Positions 54,101 through 60,000 of a DNA stretch of 60,000 nt are shown here, piece by piece. The DNA is taken from the NCBI GenBank assembly GCA_914767715.1, contig OU612065.1:15564001-15624000 (forward strand). Direction: 5' to 3'. The notes beneath the pieces are model-generated. The model worked only from the letters and a program-made list of their open reading frames with translations, did no database searches and was not told the DNA's origin. This DNA comes from Membranipora membranacea. Its lineage: Eukaryota; Bryozoa; Gymnolaemata; Cheilostomatida; Membraniporidae. The position numbers were made by a program, and so were the translations under genes. Numbering within the stretch: the stretch's first letter is position 1; the number at the start of each line of letters is the position of its first letter.

Positions 54101-57100
54101 AAGTGCTAACCGATCAGCTTCTCCAGGTTTAATGGTGGTGCTTTAGAGGCCCGAGGCCTACTGAGACTTCTCTCAAGTGCAACCACAGGACAATGATTTT
54201 GCCCTTTTAGAATACCTTGTCAGCTAAACATACTAGGTCAGTATGCCCAATATTCTTCATGCCATTGAAACAAAGACACATGGCTGACCAATTGTCTAAT
54301 TTATTCACAGTTGACCACCACATCAGGTTCTCTGTGTATTGATGAGAAGCCCATCAACATCAGAAACTGTTTTATTGACTATGCTCACGCATACACCAAG
54401 AGACGTCATGTTCTAAAACTGATAACCACCAGCGCTTCAGAATACCTCTTCCAAGCTGAAGATGACAAAGATCGAGAACAGTGGGTCAAGGCCATCCAGG
54501 TCAATAGGAACCCAGACAAAGAGGTAAATATGCACAGCATGCAACATTTCCTAGTTTTTTGCTATCACTTTCTATTTTATATGGGAATACTGATAGTTGC
54601 AGTCCTTGACTAAATAGAACTGGTTGGGCTAATCAAGGGTTCTCAAGCATGGCTATAAATAGATATGACTCTGTTATGTGAATAACAGGTACTTCAATAT
54701 GGGAAAACACTGGAGAAGGGCCAATTCTGACTCATTGCTTGGCTAGCATTACCCTAGGGTTACTCAAGCTGGCTCTTTACTTATGCTAGTATCATGAAGA
54801 AATTTAATCAACAGAGACCGAGACTGAAGTTATCCCTCCTACCCTTTGTTGTTTTCGAAAACAATTTATCATTGTGAAAAAACTCTACTGATTACTTTGA
54901 AAGCATTTCTTGCTGTATCAGTTTAGTTCCTGCTTTCAATCTCATCTCATGTAACCGACATTGCTGACTCTGCTTTGTTGTTGTTTGCTAGATAATCTTG
55001 TTACCCCCTGTGTAATTTGAAAATGACACCCGAGACATGCGTTATGTAGCAGCAGCTTGTCTTGTTTGCCACTTGCGACAGCTGGCCCAAAGCATGTGGT
55101 GGTGTTAATCATTACAATCATAGGCTGCCTTCACCTGTTTTTTTTTCAAACAACATTTTCAAACTCTTTTGCATGAACAGAGACCTTCTTCAATCAAGGT
55201 AGTATATCAGATACAATACTCAATCATGCTGTGCCTGATAATAAATTATGTGATTGGTGGTATGCGAGCCTTTATAATGCATTGAACTCAGTTTTCCCAT
55301 GCATGCTTAGAATTTCCATGTAGTCATACCAGATATGAAAGATATTGTATGTTGTTGTCGCTGAATATTATGTATACTTTCCCCACCTAAACCCCCGCTT
55401 TGATTTGTGTAGCTGTTACATTAGCAAATAGCAGAAGCAGAACATTTCAAATTTCCGTAAACCCAAGGCAAACTGGCTTTTCCTTACTCCAACTCTCCGC
55501 TCTCATATAACATCTAAAGTCTAAACTCTATTATGATGGATCAGGGGCATCTAGAAACGCTTTTAATGTGCCAAAATCTATTGCATTTTAATAATTGATA
55601 AACTGCTTCGTGAAAGTATTTGGTTAGAGCAGGTTTGCAAGCTAGAAATAGATCAGTAATATAATTGCTCAATGCCAATTAGTGATCAATTCACGCATTT
55701 CATTTCAATCATACCAGGCTGCTGACTCTGTGCTGACGTATTTTTGCCTGAGCCTGAGTGTGGTGTTGCTTTCTGTCTGGCCTGGAGTCATCACCCTCCA
55801 CCTCAGCGTATACAAGAATGACCGCTTCATGCCTTTACCAGGCATCCACCCACATCAGCATACCAGACACGGGCAGACAGATTATCAGTTGTGATTTTAG
55901 CATTGTACCTATGATATAATGGTACTAGAGGCTCTACCATTTGTTTTTAATCCTGAGATCATGTCTAGATCATTAACCAGGTGATTAATAACTTATCCTC
56001 CTACTCTTTGTTAACCATCTCTAAATTTTTCTTTCAGTCTGAACAGTTGACTAGCGCCCAGTTAGTAAAACGGATAAATGACCAGCAGGCTAAACTGAAT
56101 AAGATGAAACCCAAAACTCTAGGCGGGCTCTCCTTTAGATCCAAACAACCAAACTCATCTCCTGCCTCGGTAAAAACAGGTAAAACTCTAATCAAACTAT
56201 ACCAACCACAAAGTAGATCTGATAGTGACCACACCCACCCACACTTTGTCAACTGGATGGCTTCAAGTCAAGTTTATGCTGATGGCTGCCTCAAGTGACC
56301 CACCTATATATTCTAGTGCACAACTAGCGGTACTCACATCATTCTTGATTTTGAATCATACAGATTCCGGTCAGAAGGATAAACGTAAAAGAAACAGCAC
56401 TGGAAACTTTTCCAAGAAGTTCCCTGAATACAATCCTGACCCTGCTTCTGGTGACTTTGGTATGTCACTTCACGAGTGCGCCCCGTCTCATGAGAACGAA
56501 TACGTGCCCCTCGTAGTAGAGCTATGTACTAAGGCTATCGAGGAGAGAGGACTAGACTTTGTCGGAATATACAGGGTACCTGGCAACAAAGCTGCTGTGG
56601 AACTTCTCAAAAAGGAACTAAATCAGGTTTGTGAACTGAACGTTCTCTCAGTTGCAATAGATCAAATTTAATTATAAAATTTGATCTTAATGTACACTGC
56701 AACTTTTTATGCGTTCACTGGTGGCTAACTAGCCTGATTGATGTGCACAATCTGTAAATCATTTTTTCTCTCTGACTTCATAGACATTATTGAAGATTTG
56801 TTTGAACTCTTTGATCTGCTTCATCAGCTTATTTCGTTACATTATTCAATACACTAGCCAAAATGTTCTCTCTAATAAAGCAGGATGTCAGATATAACTG
56901 AACTTTGACTGACAGTTAATGATGATAATTTGTCATCATTTTGACAGGTTGTTGTTGAATCAAGCAGCAATGTTGCTAAACAGGAATGCACATTACAACT
57001 GTCAAACGAGCAATGTGGAGAAGAATAATGTCCACATTTGAGCTCATACCTACAAAGTTTATAGGTATACATTGTTGATGGTACCATCTAACATCTGGAT

Positions 57101-60000
57101 AGCCTCCAGCAAAGCATGCCTGGCACATATTTTCCACGTGCATCTTATACTGTTATCTTGATTGCAGGGTATAATTAATCTGGATAATGATAAATGGAGA
57201 GATATGAATGTGCTGAGTAGCTTACTGAAGACATTCTTCCGAAAGTTACCAGACTCACTGATAACTGCTGCAAAATATCAGCACTTCATAGATACTAATC
57301 GCCTTACTGACCCCAGAGCCAGACTGATAGCCCTGAAAGAGCATATCAAGTCCCTACCTGACTATAACTACGAAACTCTCAAGTATCTTGCCATTCATCT
57401 GAGGAAAGTAGCTGAACATGGAGACTGCAACAAGGTTTGTTATTGGAAAGATCCGAAGTTGATACACACTAAGTAGCCTGTTGCAAAGGCTACTGTGGTT
57501 ATGCTTGGAACCTGTGTCCAAATTTCATCACTTATTTCAAAATAATATATTAATGGATAAACCAATAGCAATGCAAAAAAGTGGCCAAACATGCTTAGTG
57601 CAGATCATAATAACAATATCATCTGCATTTAAACTTCTTTGCAATCATTACAGATGGACACCAGAAATCTTGCCATAGTATTTGGACCAACCCTTGTGCG
57701 TTCAGGAGATGATCTCGCGTCACTAGTCAAGGACATGTCTGACCAGTGTAGGATTATAGAGAGCCTGATTGTGTACTGTGAGTGGATGTTCTCTCCCAAT
57801 AACACAGAACCCCCTGCTATAAGCGAGGCTGAAGTTAACTCAAGCTGTGCACCAATCAGTGAAACTATGAACAACATGAGCGCTGACATCGTGGACATAG
57901 CTAGCAACAGTAAGTTAAACATGACTAGTCACAACATTATCCTGTCAATGTTTCCTTGACACTTCAACTGTAAGCTTAGAGGGATATGTGCCATACAATA
58001 ATACCTCAACTTTTCCCTGTTCTTACTAAGCTGGGACTATTCCAAGAATGTCTCATATGTGATATCATTCATTGAAAAACAAAGATGGGCAGTGATTGTG
58101 AATATGATATGTGTCATGGAGTTTGATGACCAAGTCCTTGACTTGATATAACTATAATCTAGGTTCTGATGCCTGAAATATGTAGATTTATTCTAATAAT
58201 ATGCACATCACTGTAAAACAATCTAGATGGCAGTAATAGTGACTATCACTCATAGTCAACACCCCACAGGTACCCTTTGTTTGATTTTATGGGTGTAAAT
58301 AATTAGCCCCATCTTGATCGTTTAGTACATAAACATGTAATCATTATTGTAATTCTATTGGATAAGTTTTGGGTGATGGGTTATTTGGTCTATGTGTGTA
58401 GGTTTAAACTTTTCCTATCATATCCCCAGGGCAGCACCTTGATCCCACGTCTTCACTATCAGGATAATTTTGGTGACAATTCTCGTTATCACCCTATCAC
58501 CCCATATTTTTAAACATTCTCTGAAATTTTGTAGAGAAACAAAGTAACTCTCAGCTGATGTCTGCCCTAGCAAATGCAGCAACTAAGAATATCAGTAAAG
58601 GTTCTCTGTCAGCTACTGCCATGCTGTCACCTCAGACTACCCAGCCAACCAGGCAATCACCAGAAGATGACGGTGGATTCAGGAACCGTGATCTGGCTCA
58701 CGAAGTGAGTATAAAACATATGAACAGCTATCTCTTGTATAATATTTTCACACATCAGGTAAAATTAGTGGTACATATTGAATAGTGATGTGTGTTTGGT
58801 AGGAGCCTTTCATCTGAACTATTTATATGGTTGTTTTACTAAACTGCATAATGTTCTTTTCCAGACTGCTGCCAGAAACCAAAAACTGCAGGAGATAAAA
58901 GAAAGGGAGTCGCGTGAAAGTCTGAACTGGAGGTTATCCCAGCATAGCATACAGCAGCAACAGGCTAATACTCCACATAGAACCGAGGAGGTGGAGGAAG
59001 TCCTGCCTCAGGAGAGATACCTCCATCCCTCTCTACATGAGCATACTACAGCAGCTATGCCTCGCTGGCATTCTGAGGAATCTGTGTTATCTCCTACAGA
59101 ACGGCCTCATCACAGGGTAACACATGATCAATACCCATATAGGGCTGAATATAGAGCGCACCACGTACGAGAACAGTCATCAGAGAGCACGCCTCCTCCT
59201 ATACCAGCCAGAGGAGAAGACGCAAAGCCACCGCTTCCACCAAAACCCATGCAGCTACATCACGCTAAACCCACACAGATAGTGATATCAGACGCTGATG
59301 AGGGACTGCAATCACCTACTAATATGTATGAGAACTATGAGACACTGCAGCTGAAGGTACCGCCACAGATACCACACCACAGGACATTACATGTGATAAA
59401 CCATCCTCTGAAATCTGGCAGCTTACCTCGTCGAGGCTCACTAGACTCTATGATGGATCATCTGGAGCCTTTCCCACAGTATTCATCAGCTAGTTCGAGT
59501 ACAGAGTCGCAAGATGGCTGTGACTTGCTATCAAGCATCACTGCTACATTCGACCAAAAACTGAAACTACTAGTGGATCCTAAATATAGACTTGATGGAC
59601 AGGGTAATCGTAGGCCTAAGACTGGCAGTGACAGTTCTAGTGTAGGGGGTAGCAGTGTGCTTAGTCGGGGTGGCCATCCTGACAGCCCCTCGAGTTCGCA
59701 CCCATATCGTAACTCTTCAGACCAGAGCAGAGAAAGTTTACTCAGCATACTTAGCAACAAAGAAAATATGAATGCTTGCGAGTCATTTTCTTCAAATCAA
59801 GACATTGCCAGTTCTGACCGGGGGTTTAACGGCTCTAACTCAAGTGTTGGCAGTGCCCATCACAGACCAGAGGCTAAGGTTGGTATAGCTTCTCGGATAG
59901 AACGAAGAGATATGAAACCAAGTGGCTATCCCTCAGCTGCTAATGCCGCTCACGATAGCAATACAAGAGTGGTAAACGCTACGGGTAACTTAGTTTCACA
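24122..60000 (+). CDS. PDZ-PH-RhoGAP protein of the ARHGAP21/23 family (at least 16 coding exons; 3' end outside the window)
   Basis: This is a GTPase-activating protein for Rho-family GTPases that regulates actin and cell contacts. Exons: 24122-24239, 25746-25908, 26873-26924, 27537-27621, 43510-43719, 49572-50050, 50914-51967, 53070-53160, 53365-53623, 54311-54523, 56038-56179, 56364-56626, 57168-57434, 57654-57909, 58535-58704, 58865 onward. The frame stays open for 1652 codons. A PDZ domain (about 5-110) includes GYGFCIRQ, STGDRIISINGTAV and VTLELLLIPGG. A long Ser/Pro/His-rich linker follows. The PH domain (about 791-905) ends EQWVKAIQ. The RhoGAP domain (about 987-1178) has the arginine finger R1026 in GIYRVPGN, then NDKWRDMNVLSSLLKTFFRK and NLAIVFGPTLVR. 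Two class II SH3 ligands, PPIPAR and PPLPPK, lie at about 1385-1401. An in-frame TAA at 24113-24115 fixes the start. Domain order and sequence match human ARHGAP21. Two in-frame extra exons are listed separately and are not counted in this numbering. Confidence 0.95.
27206..27440. mobile_element. MITE with 40-base terminal inverted repeats and TA duplication (ARHGAP intron 3)
   Basis: The left terminus (27206-27246) opens CCCTACAGGAAGAAATGTTT and ends TTTCGCGA. The right terminus (27401-27440) is its reverse complement with a few mismatches. The element is 235 bases long and flanked by TA on both sides (27204-27205 and 27441-27442), as expected for Tc1/mariner-type insertion. There is no transposase ORF, so it is non-autonomous. 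A short CTATGCAC word also occurs just outside both ends. Confidence 0.85.
27687..27731 (-). repeat. Short near-perfect hairpin in ARHGAP intron 4
   Basis: AACCAGAGACTATAGATAACC is followed after three bases by AGGTATCCATAGTCTCTGATT. Read on the minus strand, several plus-strand mismatches become G-U pairs, giving a stem of about 20 pairs with a tiny loop. At 45 bases it is short for a microRNA precursor. Confidence 0.55.
34553..34592 (+). CDS. Candidate alternative first coding exon of the ARHGAP gene
   Basis: An ATG opens 13 codons (MSASRAPLTADNS) and reaches a good donor (CTCAG/GTAAAC) in phase 1. The next annotated exon (43510) starts in phase 1, so this would give an isoform without the PDZ domain. 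A chance origin is quite possible in a 16 kb intron. A weaker rival is 33027-33069 (MMRIHQILPSYYSP, then CAG/GTATGG), also phase 1. Confidence 0.2.
43720..48932 (+). other. Intron sequence of the ARHGAP gene between exon 5 and the cassette candidate
   Basis: I found no supported coding exon in these 5.2 kb. Acceptor-like sites near 43788 and 44189 open short frames but lack usable donors. No transposon with clear termini was recognised. Confidence 0.5.
48933..48977 (+). CDS. Probable 45-base cassette exon of the ARHGAP gene
   Basis: The segment lies between ARHGAP exons at 43510-43719 and 49572-50050. A T-rich acceptor (TTTTTACATGCAG) precedes it and a consensus donor (AATCAG/GTATGT) follows. 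It is exactly 15 codons, enters and leaves in phase 1 and has no stop. It reads SSVSGLEFVPLSES after a junction Gly. Both inclusion and skipping keep the frame. Confidence 0.5.
52394..52471 (+). CDS. Probable 78-base cassette exon of the ARHGAP gene
   Basis: The segment lies between exons 50914-51967 and 53070-53160. A pyrimidine-rich acceptor (TTTCTACTTTATGCGCAG) and a good donor (GCCAG/GTAAAC) border 26 codons in phase 1 to phase 1 with no stop. The peptide is strongly charged: NIRKADNGDRHDGKVELRTK, then HTQQP. It would extend the linker just before RRTSYL and the PH domain. Inclusion and skipping both keep the frame. Confidence 0.5.
54524..56037 (+). other. ARHGAP intron between the PH exon and the PH-RhoGAP linker exon
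   Basis: The intron is 1.5 kb, phase 0. The exons on both sides join to a continuous linker like that of human ARHGAP21, so no exon is missing here. Nothing else was recognised. Confidence 0.6.

Overview
This window comes from the nuclear genome of an animal. The genes are split by GT-AG introns, the non-coding DNA is AT-rich, and the gene set is typical of animals: Mediator subunit 20, a tau/MAP2/MAP4-type microtubule-binding protein, FIP200 (RB1CC1), cytochrome c oxidase subunit 5B and a PDZ-PH-RhoGAP protein of the ARHGAP21/23 type. Most introns are 100 to 700 bases and the first 21 kb is gene-dense, which points to an invertebrate with a fairly compact genome. A sponge or another early-branching animal is possible, but the sequence alone does not settle it. 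No bacterial-style features, rRNA or tRNA genes, or CRISPR arrays were seen.

Layout. Positions 1-281 hold the 3' end of an unidentified plus-strand gene. MED20 (1010-3466, +, 4 exons) follows, then a tau-family MAP gene (3942-7033, +, 6 coding exons). That gene meets RB1CC1/FIP200 (7575-17117, -, 20 coding exons) tail to tail, with the two polyadenylation signals only about 33 bases apart. COX5B (19116-20958, -, 4 exons) lies upstream of RB1CC1 on the same strand. After a 3.2 kb spacer, the ARHGAP21/23-like gene (24122 to beyond 60000, +, at least 16 coding exons) fills the rest of the window. It contains a 15.9 kb intron between its PDZ part and the linker that leads to the PH and RhoGAP domains.

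All splice junctions of the five named genes were worked out by hand. The joined reading frames stay open: MED20 204 aa, MAP 545 aa, FIP200 1288 aa, COX5B 140 aa, and ARHGAP at least 1652 codons, open at the window edge. The genes do not form one pathway. They cover transcription (MED20), microtubules (MAP), autophagy initiation (FIP200), respiration (COX5B) and Rho-GTPase control of actin and cell contacts (ARHGAP).

Beyond the genes, the window holds a 235-base MITE with TA duplications, a foldback-type element in MED20 intron 2, a dispersed repeat with two copies around RB1CC1, two hairpins, and two unlisted in-frame cassette-exon candidates in the ARHGAP gene. There are also candidate alternative first exons in its large intron.
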